DNA of 8,588 nucleotides from Bacillota bacterium (GTDB taxonomy: Bacteria > Bacillota > Clostridia > Christensenellales > Aristaeellaceae), in NCBI GenBank assembly GCA_023443705.1, contig JAEZTD010000021.1:1-8588 (forward strand), written 5' to 3'. Shown here piece by piece: positions 1 to 5,126 of the stretch; position 1 is the stretch's first letter; each line of letters opens with the position of its first letter. Below the pieces are notes generated by a model. The model was not told the DNA's origin. It ran no database searches and saw only the letters and a program-made list of their open reading frames with translations. Position numbers and translations under genes: made by a program.

Positions 1-1
1 G

Positions 2-127
2 AGCGGCGCACTGACCAAAGGTATAGATAGCGCCACCAATATGCGTACTGGTGGCGCTATCCCGTTCCCGGCGTACACGCCGCCGGGAACGATTGAAACC
101 CCTACGGAGACTTTGTTGATGGTCTGA
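2..127 (+). CDS. Possible C-terminal tail of an upstream gene (partial)
   Basis: One frame is open from the window edge to a TGA at 125-127 and would encode 41 residues ending TPTETLLMV. The stop codon runs directly into the terminator stem at 127, as expected for the end of a real gene, and about two thirds of the third codon positions are G or C, similar to the neighbours. Against it, the same stretch contains two perfect inverted repeats (26-61 and 63-91), which is unusual inside coding DNA, and I recognise no family. The alternative is a structured intergenic or 3' UTR region. The sequence left of the window would decide. Confidence 0.3.
   Translation, partial: SGALTKGIDSATNMRTGGAIPFPAYTPPGTIETPTETLLMV
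26..61. repeat. Perfect 13-bp inverted repeat (hairpin)
   Basis: GATAGCGCCACCA at 26-38 pairs perfectly with 49-61 around a 10-nt loop. No T-run follows, so it is not a standard intrinsic terminator. It may be a 3' UTR stabilising hairpin or a protein site. Confidence 0.6.
63..91. repeat. Perfect 11-bp inverted repeat (hairpin)
   Basis: CGTTCCCGGCG at 63-73 pairs perfectly with 81-91 around the 7-nt loop TACACGC. It sits two bases after the previous hairpin and 35 bases before the terminator, so three strong stems occur in series. No T-run follows. Confidence 0.6.
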
Positions 128-157
128 CTGGCCGCCGTTTTATGGCGGCCAGTTTTC
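127..157 (+). terminator. Intrinsic terminator of the upstream transcript
   Basis: A 10-bp perfect stem, ACTGGCCGCC at 127-136 with 144-153, has the loop GTTTTAT and is followed by a short T-run (153-156). It overlaps the TGA at 125-127. An ATG at 142 inside this hairpin is in frame with the downstream gene but is not its start. Confidence 0.75.
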
Positions 158-177
158 ATATAAAGGATTTAAACCCC

Positions 178-206
178 TTTACAGTTTCGACCGGCTGCGG
201 TACCAT
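178..206 (+). promoter_or_regulatory. Putative sigma-A promoter for the HEAT-like gene
   Basis: TTTACA at 178-183, a 17-base spacer and TACCAT at 201-206 (four of six matches to TATAAT) lie between the preceding terminator and the GGGGGAGG ribosome binding site of the gene starting at 232. The position is right, but the -10 element is imperfect. Confidence 0.4.
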
Positions 207-231
207 GCTGTCAGAAAGGGGGAGGATTTTC

Positions 232-846
232 GTGACCCTCGACGCGCTCATTTCCATCCCGAAGGAGGATATCCCCAACGCGGCGGAGGCGCTGGACGCG
301 GATGATATCGCGGCGCTGGTAGACCTCCTGGAAGAGAAGGCCGACGCGCCGCGCTATCAGGCGCTGCTTCTTTTGGCGAACCGGGCCGAACGACACCCGG
401 ACGCGTTTCCGTACTGGCCGCATTTCGTCTCGAAACTCTCGAACGAAAACTCGTATCAACGCTCCATCGGCATCCTTCTCCTGGCGGCGAACGCCCGGTG
501 GGCAAAGACCAGCGATCTAGACGAATGCCTCCCTCTCTGCCTACGGCTGATCGGCGACGAAAAGCCCATCACCGCGCGTCAGGCCATTTCGTCGCTGGCA
601 CAAATCGCGCTTGCGAAACCCACCTGCGCGATGCCTGTCGCCGAGGCGCTGGCGGCGCATGATGTGCTTTCTGTGCGGGAGAGCATGCGAAAGAGCATTC
701 TCGTGGACATCTGCCGCGCGCTCGTCAAGCTGCGGCAGCTTCCTGGGATTCAAAATATCGCCGATGCGCGCCTGATGGACGCGCTTTGCGGCGAAATCCT
801 GGACAAGGCGTCGAAAAGAGAAATCCGCGGGGCGATGGAAGCCTGA
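232..846 (+). CDS. HEAT-like helical-repeat hypothetical protein (SufBD-type annotation)
   Basis: A 204-residue, all-helical protein with no signal peptide or membrane segment, hence probably cytoplasmic. Helix pairs recur along the chain: residues 25-52, 60-90 with the block NSYQRSIGILLLAANARW, 96-128 with DEKPITARQAISSLAQIAL, and 131-168. These look like HEAT/ARM-type repeats, normally used for protein-protein binding. Similar small clostridial proteins containing NANARW and EKPITARQ blocks are often labelled 'SufBD protein', but nothing here resembles the SufB/SufD beta-helix, so that label should not be read as a function in Fe-S assembly. The GTG at 232 is chosen because a strong GGGGGAGG site (218-225) lies 6 bases upstream. 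The in-frame ATGs at 142 and 205 lack ribosome binding sites, and the first lies inside a terminator hairpin. It seems to be monocistronic and converges with the next gene. No partner is suggested by context. Confidence 0.8.
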   Translation: MTLDALISIPKEDIPNAAEALDADDIAALVDLLEEKADAPRYQALLLLANRAERHPDAFPYWPHFVSKLSNENSYQRSIGILLLAANARWAKTSDLDECLPLCLRLIGDEKPITARQAISSLAQIALAKPTCAMPVAEALAAHDVLSVRESMRKSILVDICRALVKLRQLPGIQNIADARLMDALCGEILDKASKREIRGAMEA

Positions 847-879
847 TCCGGCTCGACGCTCGCTCCGGGCATCCGGCGC

Positions 880-2076
880 TTATTCGGTTTCCGGCGGCAC
901 GCTCATGCAGGTTGAAAGGGTGTAGCGCCCGGAGCTCGGGTTCGCGCCGCTGTTTTCCAGCGCGTCCAGATCGTTGAAGTGCCACCACTCGGAGGCCAGT
1001 GGCGTCAGCACTGCGCCGGTTAAGTAGCGCTGCAGCCTGAGCGCCGCCGCGTTCATCGCGCGGGAGGGCTCGGCCTTTCGCCACGTGGTGCGGGAGCGGG
1101 CGCTGACCGGTACGGCGAACGCCGCGGCCGCAGAACTCAGTTCATGCATGGCGGTGGGCATCTTGTACCGATTCGATACCGTCACGACGGTGTAGCCGTA
1201 GCGCCCCGAAACCGCCTGCGCCGTGGCGCTTACCTTGGCGAGGCTCACGTCGATCGCGCCGCCCCGCTGATGGTTGGAAAGCCTCGTCGAGGCAAACCAC
1301 GAAAGCGACCAGGGCGACGAGGAAATGCCCTTTCGAACGGTTTCATTCTCCCCCGCCAGCTTTTCCAGCGCGCGAACCACCTTCATCTGCACATCATATG
1401 GGCGGTACGCCTCGTAGATCACCAGCGTCTCGCTGTTGGCGAGGGCGGCGCGCTGCGCCCGGTAGATCTTCTTCGCCATCGGGTACAGTACCGGCATGAT
1501 GAACTGGCGCGCGCCCAGACGGTCGTTTTGCTGCTTTCCGGGGTACAGCCCGTGGCCTGTGATGCCGGGAAGCGCCATGCCGGACGCACGTATGACGGAC
1601 GCGTAGGTGTTTGTGGCGTCGTAGACGATGGAAGGAATGACATCCGGAAGGTTGATCAGGCAGTAGCGGCTCTCCACCCAGCCTTCGGCATCTTCCGTCC
1701 GCACCCGAAACCAGCCGCCGGATTCCTGGAGCACCCGAAATGGCGCGCCCTCGGATAGCGACGCAGCGCTCGCCGCACCGGGCGCGGGACTGGCCCTCAG
1801 CTTCATCGCGACGGATGCGTAGCCGGACGAGCCTGCTACGGGCAGCTCGAAGCCGCTGGCCTTGAGCGGCGCGGGCGTGGCGGTGGGCGTTAAGGTCGGC
1901 TGGACTGTGGGTGTAGGCTCGGCTGTAGGCGCGGGCGTAAAGACCGGGGTCGGCGTCTGCGTTGGTACAGGCTCCGGCGACGGCACGGACGGCCTGAGCA
2001 TCAAAATAAGCGCCAAAATGATGAGCGCCAGAATCACGCTCAGGAAAATCCAGACCCTCTTCACCGGTTTTCGCAT
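880..2076 (-). CDS. Membrane-anchored SH3 + M15/VanX-like D-Ala-D-Ala peptidase
   Basis: A 398-residue protein likely acting on D-Ala-D-Ala-type peptides outside the membrane. The order is: a short basic N-terminus and one hydrophobic helix (about 8-27, uncleaved anchor or signal), a Pro/Thr-rich tether (about 29-70), a bacterial SH3 domain (about 85-143, with GWFRV and GWVESRYC), and an M15-family zinc peptidase (about 145-390). Peptidase motifs are all visible: R225 in YEAYRPYDVQ, the SxHxRGxAxD zinc motif SNHQRGGAIDVSL (H269, D276), and EWWHF with E363 as probable general base and H366 as third zinc ligand. The RGGAIDVSL and EWWHF pattern is closest to VanX-type dipeptidases, although the stretch usually reading DMGT-FD in VanX is here MPTAMHELS. 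The ATG at 2076 has an AGAGGT-like site 5 bases upstream. No vanH, vanA or vanRS genes are present, so cell-wall turnover is more likely than vancomycin resistance. A D,D- or L,D-carboxypeptidase role is the main alternative. Confidence 0.85.
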   Translation of the reverse strand: MRKPVKRVWIFLSVILALIILALILMLRPSVPSPEPVPTQTPTPVFTPAPTAEPTPTVQPTLTPTATPAPLKASGFELPVAGSSGYASVAMKLRASPAPGAASAASLSEGAPFRVLQESGGWFRVRTEDAEGWVESRYCLINLPDVIPSIVYDATNTYASVIRASGMALPGITGHGLYPGKQQNDRLGARQFIMPVLYPMAKKIYRAQRAALANSETLVIYEAYRPYDVQMKVVRALEKLAGENETVRKGISSSPWSLSWFASTRLSNHQRGGAIDVSLAKVSATAQAVSGRYGYTVVTVSNRYKMPTAMHELSSAAAAFAVPVSARSRTTWRKAEPSRAMNAAALRLQRYLTGAVLTPLASEWWHFNDLDALENSGANPSSGRYTLSTCMSVPPETE

Positions 2077-2107
2077 CGCATACCTCTCGCTTTCGCCCTT
2101 TGTCCGG

Positions 2108-2136
2108 GTTCATTTTTCCCCGGCAGGCGCTGTCAA
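2108..2136 (-). promoter_or_regulatory. Weak candidate promoter of the M15 peptidase gene
   Basis: On the minus strand a perfect TTGACA (2136-2131) lies 17 bases upstream of ATGAAC (2113-2108), which matches TATAAT poorly. It lies in the gap between the GNAT gene's terminator and the peptidase start at 2076, where a promoter is expected. Confidence 0.35.
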
Positions 2137-2161
2137 TGCGCAGAGAATGCGCGATCGAAAA

Positions 2162-2207
2162 ACAAGAAACAAAAAACCGGCCTTCTCGCGCTTGGAGTGG
2201 CCGGTTT
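2162..2207 (-). terminator. Intrinsic terminator of the GNAT gene
   Basis: Read on the minus strand, AAACCGGCC (2207-2199) pairs perfectly with GGCCGGTTT (2182-2174) around a 16-nt loop. The stem is followed by TTTTTTGTTTCTTGT, a good U-tract. It lies 32 bases past the GNAT stop codon and separates that gene from the peptidase promoter. Confidence 0.85.
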
Positions 2208-2238
2208 CCGTTTGATTGCCCGATTGTTAAAGCGCTGA

Positions 2239-2760
2239 TTAGTCGTCTGCCGCGCTGATCTCAAGCGCATAAATCGCGCGCGGCTGCCCGCCGGACTCGA
2301 TGATCTTCACCAGTTCAAAGCCTCTGCCTTCAAGGAGCTGGCGCGCCAGCGCATTCTCCAGCCGCGTCGTGGTCACGAAGCAGTCGACGCGCTCGGGAAA
2401 CGTCTCAAACGCCATTTGGAACAGCCTGCTTCCGATGCCCTTTTTGCGGTGCTCCGGCGCGATGATCATGGTGTTGAAGTGGCCTACCCGGTCCATCATC
2501 GCGTCCGAAAAGCCCAGATGCCGCCCGAGGTTCATCTTCGCAAGATGCCCGGGCACCGAACAGGTGATGAACCCGGCCATCTCCCCGCCCAAAAACGCTC
2601 CGAATGCGAAATTCTCAAACTGAAAAGCGCGCTCTATCAGCGCGCGACTGCTGGGTATAAAAATCTGCTTGTCGTATACCCAACACCGCTGCTGTAATTT
2701 CAATATCCGATCGACGCTGCCCGCATCCAGGCGGGCGTATTCAAATTCCATCTGTCTCAC
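2239..2760 (-). CDS. GNAT-family N-acetyltransferase
   Basis: A 173-residue single-domain protein of typical GNAT length, expected to transfer an acetyl group from acetyl-CoA to an amine. The acetyl-CoA motif A is clear at about 97-118: a beta strand (TMIIAPEH) and the R/Q-x-x-G-x-G pyrophosphate loop RKKGIG (105-110), followed by a helix. The C-terminal part has the usual N-ALARQLLEGRGFELV arrangement (136-151). The substrate cannot be read from the sequence. Two starts are possible: GTG at 2760 (a TAAG-containing weak site upstream) or ATG at 2751; neither has a strong ribosome binding site. The gene is monocistronic, with its own terminator immediately downstream. No convincing promoter was found upstream. 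Confidence 0.85.
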   Translation of the reverse strand: MRQMEFEYARLDAGSVDRILKLQQRCWVYDKQIFIPSSRALIERAFQFENFAFGAFLGGEMAGFITCSVPGHLAKMNLGRHLGFSDAMMDRVGHFNTMIIAPEHRKKGIGSRLFQMAFETFPERVDCFVTTTRLENALARQLLEGRGFELVKIIESGGQPRAIYALEISAADD

Positions 2761-2815
2761 GCTCGCTTATCAGAATGCGCATATGCCTTTAGTCCAATCT
2801 ATGCACATGCCGCGG

Positions 2816-3180
2816 GCGCGGTTCGAGGCGAAAACTGGCATAAATGCCCCAGGAAGTGCAGTGGCGTTTCAGCCCATCATCAAATGGTGCGTCAGTGCGC
2901 GCAGAAAAGGGTCTGGTGGGCGGACAGGGGTTGTACACCGACTCAAAGCACATCAAGGCGAAAGCGCACAGGCGCCAAAATCGGCACGATGAGGAATACC
3001 GGTCAAGTACGCCTCATACTTCGACGCCACCTTCCGCCCCCAAGGCAGGTGCCTCATTTTAAAGACGACCACCCGAGAAGTCCATCGGAAATACTTCAGA
3101 GACCGGAAAGACTGCGCGGTTTGTCCGCAGCGGACGGCATGCTTCTGGACCATCGATTGTTGCTTCGGCGAACCCTGCGC
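2816..3180 (+). pseudogene. Decayed, internally deleted IS1182-type transposase relic
   Basis: Pieces of an IS1182-like transposase appear in order on the + strand but in different frames. About 2816-2905 reads ARFEAKTGI then FQPIIKWCV. After a frameshift, 2913-2978 reads KGLVGGQGLYTDSKHIKAKA, the family's DS-HIKA block. Then 3008-3148 in another frame reads YASYFDATFRPQG, TTREVHRKYF and CAVCPQRTACF, matching the family's C-terminal cysteine motif (CPNG-like strand, T-NREGYREY, C-x-x-C-P-x-R-x-x-C). The middle of the transposase is missing, together with most of the DDE catalytic core and both ends, so this cannot be active. No terminal inverted repeats or target duplications were identified. 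The assignment rests on remembered family motifs, not an alignment. Confidence 0.65.
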
Positions 3181-3209
3181 TTTACAGATTCAAGACATTA
3201 TGGTAGAAT
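3181..3209 (+). promoter_or_regulatory. Putative sigma-A promoter of the DUF1062 leader
   Basis: TTTACA (3181-3186), a 17-base spacer and TAGAAT (3204-3209) make a good sigma-A promoter, with a start expected near 3216. It lies at the edge of the transposase relic and 290 bases before the DUF1062 start, so the message would have a long structured leader. Confidence 0.55.
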
Positions 3210-3244
3210 CTCTTCGAACGAACCGCAAGAGGGAGGAAGCCCGA

Positions 3245-3262
3245 ATGTCGGCGCACGCGTAA
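3245..3262 (+). CDS. Five-codon ORF with a strong RBS, possible leader peptide
   Basis: AGGGAGG at 3230-3236 is followed 8 bases later by ATG TCG GCG CAC GCG TAA (peptide MSAHA). The stop codon lies in the left arm of the long hairpin that begins at 3257, so a ribosome on this ORF would cover the base of that hairpin. It is too short to claim as a gene. The ribosome binding site could also be a remnant left from the degraded transposase region. Confidence 0.25.
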   Translation: MSAHA

Positions 3263-3329
3263 TTTTGAATTGAATCGACTGCGCATCGCACATGCCATGT
3301 GATGCGTCGGTTTCAATACAGAATTACGC
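3257..3329 (+). repeat. Long imperfect hairpin (about 27 bp paired)
   Basis: Paired segments run outside to inside: GCGTAATT 3257-3264 with 3322-3329, ATTGAA 3269-3274 with 3312-3317, CGAC 3276-3279 with 3306-3309, GCATC 3283-3287 with 3301-3305, and ACAT 3290-3293 with 3297-3300. There is no T-run, so it is not a terminator by itself. It could be a leader RNA fold or a small MITE-like palindrome. Confidence 0.6.
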
Positions 3330-3425
3330 AGAGCGACGCGGACAAAGGGGCGTCTGACCCCCTTGCGCAGTGCCAAACATGAACGACCAACGCGCCTTGG
3401 CGCGGGTTGGCGGTTTGGTTTGACC

Positions 3426-3456
3426 AAAAGCTATGCCGGCGGCATGGTTTTTTTTT
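3426..3456 (+). terminator. Intrinsic terminator just upstream of DUF1062
   Basis: ATGCC (3433-3437) and GGCAT (3441-3445) enclose a GGC loop. The stem extends outward through wobble and A-T pairs down to the A-run at 3426-3429, and a run of nine T follows (3448-3456). It lies 42 bases before the DUF1062 start, where it would stop transcription from the upstream promoter unless relieved. Confidence 0.7.
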
Positions 3457-3498
3457 GCGTGTTCGTTTTTTGTCATCGTTGCTCAGAAAGAGCGATTC

Positions 3499-4068
3499 AT
3501 GCAATATTCCTATGTTATAACAATAGAGCGCTACCCCGGCGTCCTTCGTCCCTGCGCGCGCTGCGGTGGCATCAAACCCTTCGTCCCCTCCGGACAGGTC
3601 CGCCTCAACGCACAGAAAAAGCGTCTGGATGTCTGGCTGATTCACAAGTGCCGCCACTGCGGCAGTACCTGGAACATGGAGGTGTTCTCCCGGGTTTCGC
3701 CCGCCCGGCTCAAGCGCGGCCTGTACGAAAGGTTGCTTGCGAACGACGAGGCGCTGGTCCGTTCGCTGGCCTTCGATGCGCACCTGCACGCGAAAGCAGG
3801 CGCGCCGCTCCGCGTGGAGACGCTTCGCTACGCAATCACCGGCGATCCGTTTCCTCTGGAAGCGATCACCGAGCCCGCCGAAGTCACGATCGCCTGCCCG
3901 GTTCCGCTGGGTGTTCGGCTGTCAAAGCTGCTTCGCGAGATTTTGGGGCTGTCGCTCGGACAGTTTGAGGAGATGGTGGCGTTCGGCGCGCTGATTTCCC
4001 CCGATGGGAGGGATCTGAAAAGAGCGCGAATGGAGACCTGCTGCACCGTGAAAGTCATACCACGGTGA
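3499..4068 (+). CDS. DUF1062 protein: zinc ribbon plus S4-like C-terminus
   Basis: A 189-residue cytoplasmic protein of the uncharacterised DUF1062 family. The N-terminal part carries two CxxC pairs (C19/C22 and C51/C54), a probable four-cysteine zinc ribbon, with the family-typical blocks QVRLNAQKKRLDVWLIHKC (33-51) and STWN (56-59). The C-terminal stretch, from about residue 136, reads RLSKLLREILGLSLGQFEEM followed by FGALISPDGRDLKRAR. This resembles the helix-helix-strand layout of S4 RNA-binding domains, a likeness I infer by eye. The ATG at 3499 is chosen because an AAAGAG site lies about 6 bases upstream. A longer in-frame start at 3433 would fall inside a terminator and add a low-complexity F-rich leader. 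The gene is monocistronic, preceded by a structured leader and followed by a strong terminator. Its cellular role is unknown. Confidence 0.85.
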   Translation: MQYSYVITIERYPGVLRPCARCGGIKPFVPSGQVRLNAQKKRLDVWLIHKCRHCGSTWNMEVFSRVSPARLKRGLYERLLANDEALVRSLAFDAHLHAKAGAPLRVETLRYAITGDPFPLEAITEPAEVTIACPVPLGVRLSKLLREILGLSLGQFEEMVAFGALISPDGRDLKRARMETCCTVKVIPR

Positions 4069-4076
4069 ACATCAAT

Positions 4077-4112
4077 AAACCGGGGAGAGCCCTCGTGGCT
4101 TTCCCCGGTTTT
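4077..4112. terminator. Bidirectional terminator between convergent genes
   Basis: AAACCGGGGAGAGCC (4077-4091) pairs with 4097-4111 over 15 bp with one wobble pair and the loop CTCGT. TTTT closes it on the + strand, and the minus strand reads TTTATTGATG after the stem. It lies 8 bases past the DUF1062 stop and 33 bases past the EamA stop on the opposite strand, so it probably serves both genes. Confidence 0.85.
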
Positions 4113-4144
4113 ATGCTTTTGGAAAACAGATGATGCAGGCGGGC

Positions 4145-5056
4145 TTACCGTATGGGCGAAGCGTTCTTTGCGGAGGCCTTGAGGCGGCTTGTCAACCTGT
4201 CACCAAAATTGAAGAGCAGAAGCCCCGACAGGATCACCGCACCGCCGATGATGGTGCCGCGGTCGGGTACCTCGTTCGCCATCAAAAAGCCGAGAACGGC
4301 GGTGCAAAGCGGCGTGACAAACATGTAATTGCTGACGGAAGAGGCCTTTTTTGCCTTGGAAAAGGCGGTTGCCCAAGCCACGTAAGCCACGGCGCTTGAG
4401 AAAACGCCCATGACCGCCACATACAGAAATGCCATCGGCGGCGCGCTTTGCGCCTGAGTGGCCGCCTGCGGCGCGAAGACCGCCAGCATCATGGTGCCCG
4501 GAAAGATGCAATAGGCGGACGCCTGCAGGCCGGAGTAGTTTCTCGTCAACCGCCGCTGAAGAAGGTTGTAAACGCTCAGGAGCACCACCGCGCCCAAGAG
4601 GTACAGGATGCCGGCGTTGACGGAGAACGCGCCGTTCATCATCGTAAGGATCACGACGCCGATAAACTCAACCGCCATCGCAGCCCACTGATGCGCGCCG
4701 AGCGTTTCGCCGTGGAGAAAGCGCGCCAGGAGTGCCGTCAGTACCGGCACCGTGGCGATCACGACGCTGGCGGTGGCCGAAGAAACCGTCTCGCATCCCT
4801 TGTTGAAGGCCAGCATGTACAGAAAGAAACCCACCGCGCCACCGAGAACGAACCACTTCCAGTCCGCCCGACGGGGCAGCGGCGTCTTGTTTGCCAAGAG
4901 TACGACGGCCAGCGCCAGAGCCGCCGCCAGATACCGCAAAAAACCCAGCGGGAAAGCCGTGAAGTGCCGAAGGGAGAGCCTAGTCAGTACATAGGCCAGC
5001 GACCAAAATAGGATGGTTGCCACGGCGTAGGGGTGGTGGCTGTCCTTAAATCGCAT
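4145..5056 (-). CDS. EamA/DMT-family permease
   Basis: A 303-residue integral membrane protein with about ten predicted membrane helices in two EamA repeats (about 12-140 and 148-284), the usual size and layout of the drug/metabolite transporter superfamily. Each repeat ends with the family's typical pattern: PVLTALLARFLHGE (104-117) followed by FIGVVILTMMNG, and TPLCTAVLGFLMANE (248-262) followed by GGAVILSGLLLF. A basic tail (about 290-303) is probably cytoplasmic. The substrate cannot be inferred; relatives export amino acids or metabolites. The ATG at 5056 has GGAG 9 bases upstream. It has its own promoter overlapping the end of the hydrolase gene, so it can be expressed apart from that operon. 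I see no terminator between the two, so read-through is possible. Confidence 0.88.
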   Translation of the reverse strand: MRFKDSHHPYAVATILFWSLAYVLTRLSLRHFTAFPLGFLRYLAAALALAVVLLANKTPLPRRADWKWFVLGGAVGFFLYMLAFNKGCETVSSATASVVIATVPVLTALLARFLHGETLGAHQWAAMAVEFIGVVILTMMNGAFSVNAGILYLLGAVVLLSVYNLLQRRLTRNYSGLQASAYCIFPGTMMLAVFAPQAATQAQSAPPMAFLYVAVMGVFSSAVAYVAWATAFSKAKKASSVSNYMFVTPLCTAVLGFLMANEVPDRGTIIGGAVILSGLLLFNFGDRLTSRLKASAKNASPIR

Positions 5057-5097
5057 GCTGTCACACTCCGTTTGCGCCGGTATGAAGGCTTTAATGC

Positions 5098-5126
5098 ATT
5101 ATATCCCTTTTTCCAGCGGCGTTCAA
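5098..5126 (-). promoter_or_regulatory. Sigma-A promoter of the EamA permease
   Basis: On the minus strand TTGAAC (5126-5121), a 17-base spacer and a perfect TATAAT (5103-5098) lie 41 bases upstream of the permease ATG. The -35 element overlaps the TGA stop of the upstream hydrolase gene (5125-5123). Confidence 0.65.

Larger units (their letters stand above)
3210..3498 (+). promoter_or_regulatory. Structured 5' leader, candidate attenuator or small RNA
   Basis: Between the promoter and DUF1062 lie, in order: a strong ribosome binding site with a five-codon ORF (3245-3262), a long imperfect hairpin (3257-3329), a G4/C4 hairpin (AAGGGG 3345-3350 with CCCCTT 3359-3364), a nested hairpin (CCAAAC 3373-3378 with GTTTGG 3413-3418, enclosing CCAACGCGCC/GGCGCG..TTGG) and an intrinsic terminator (3426-3456). 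TTTGG at 3414-3418 can pair instead with CCAAA at 3424-3428, which would undo both the nested hairpin and the base of the terminator. This is the layout of a transcription attenuator. A free-standing small RNA of about 240 nt ending at the terminator is the alternative. I do not recognise a known riboswitch or T-box. Confidence 0.45.

Noticed and set aside
197..209. 13-mer GCGGTACCATGCT repeated at 6937-6949
   Set aside because: About one chance repeat of this length is not surprising in 8.6 kb. The two copies also lie differently relative to their promoters' -10 elements.
142..231. N-terminal extension of the HEAT-like gene from ATG 142 (or ATG 205)
   Set aside because: ATG 142 is inside the terminator hairpin and neither ATG has a ribosome binding site, whereas GTG 232 has GGGGGAGG 6 bases upstream.
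847..879. Shared terminator between the convergent genes ending at 846 and 880
   Set aside because: The 33-base gap contains CCGG-type short repeats but no stem followed by a T-run on either strand.
1868..1980. Tandem repeat / CRISPR-like low-complexity DNA
   Set aside because: It simply encodes the Pro/Thr-rich tether of the M15 peptidase. No regular unit and spacer pattern exists.
1394..2113. Second minus-strand frame overlapping the M15 peptidase
   Set aside because: Out-of-frame shadow rich in R, H and A. The peptidase frame holds all catalytic motifs.
2761..2815. Promoter for the GNAT gene (TTGGAC-17-TCTGAT on the minus strand)
   Set aside because: Both elements are poor, and the predicted start would fall almost on the start codon.
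3433..3498. DUF1062 start at ATG 3433
   Set aside because: The ATG is part of the terminator stem, and the added residues (F-rich, from the T-runs) are not part of the family.
4448..5011. Plus-strand frame opposite the EamA permease
   Set aside because: Antisense shadow of a well-supported transporter, with R/Q/H-rich low-information composition.
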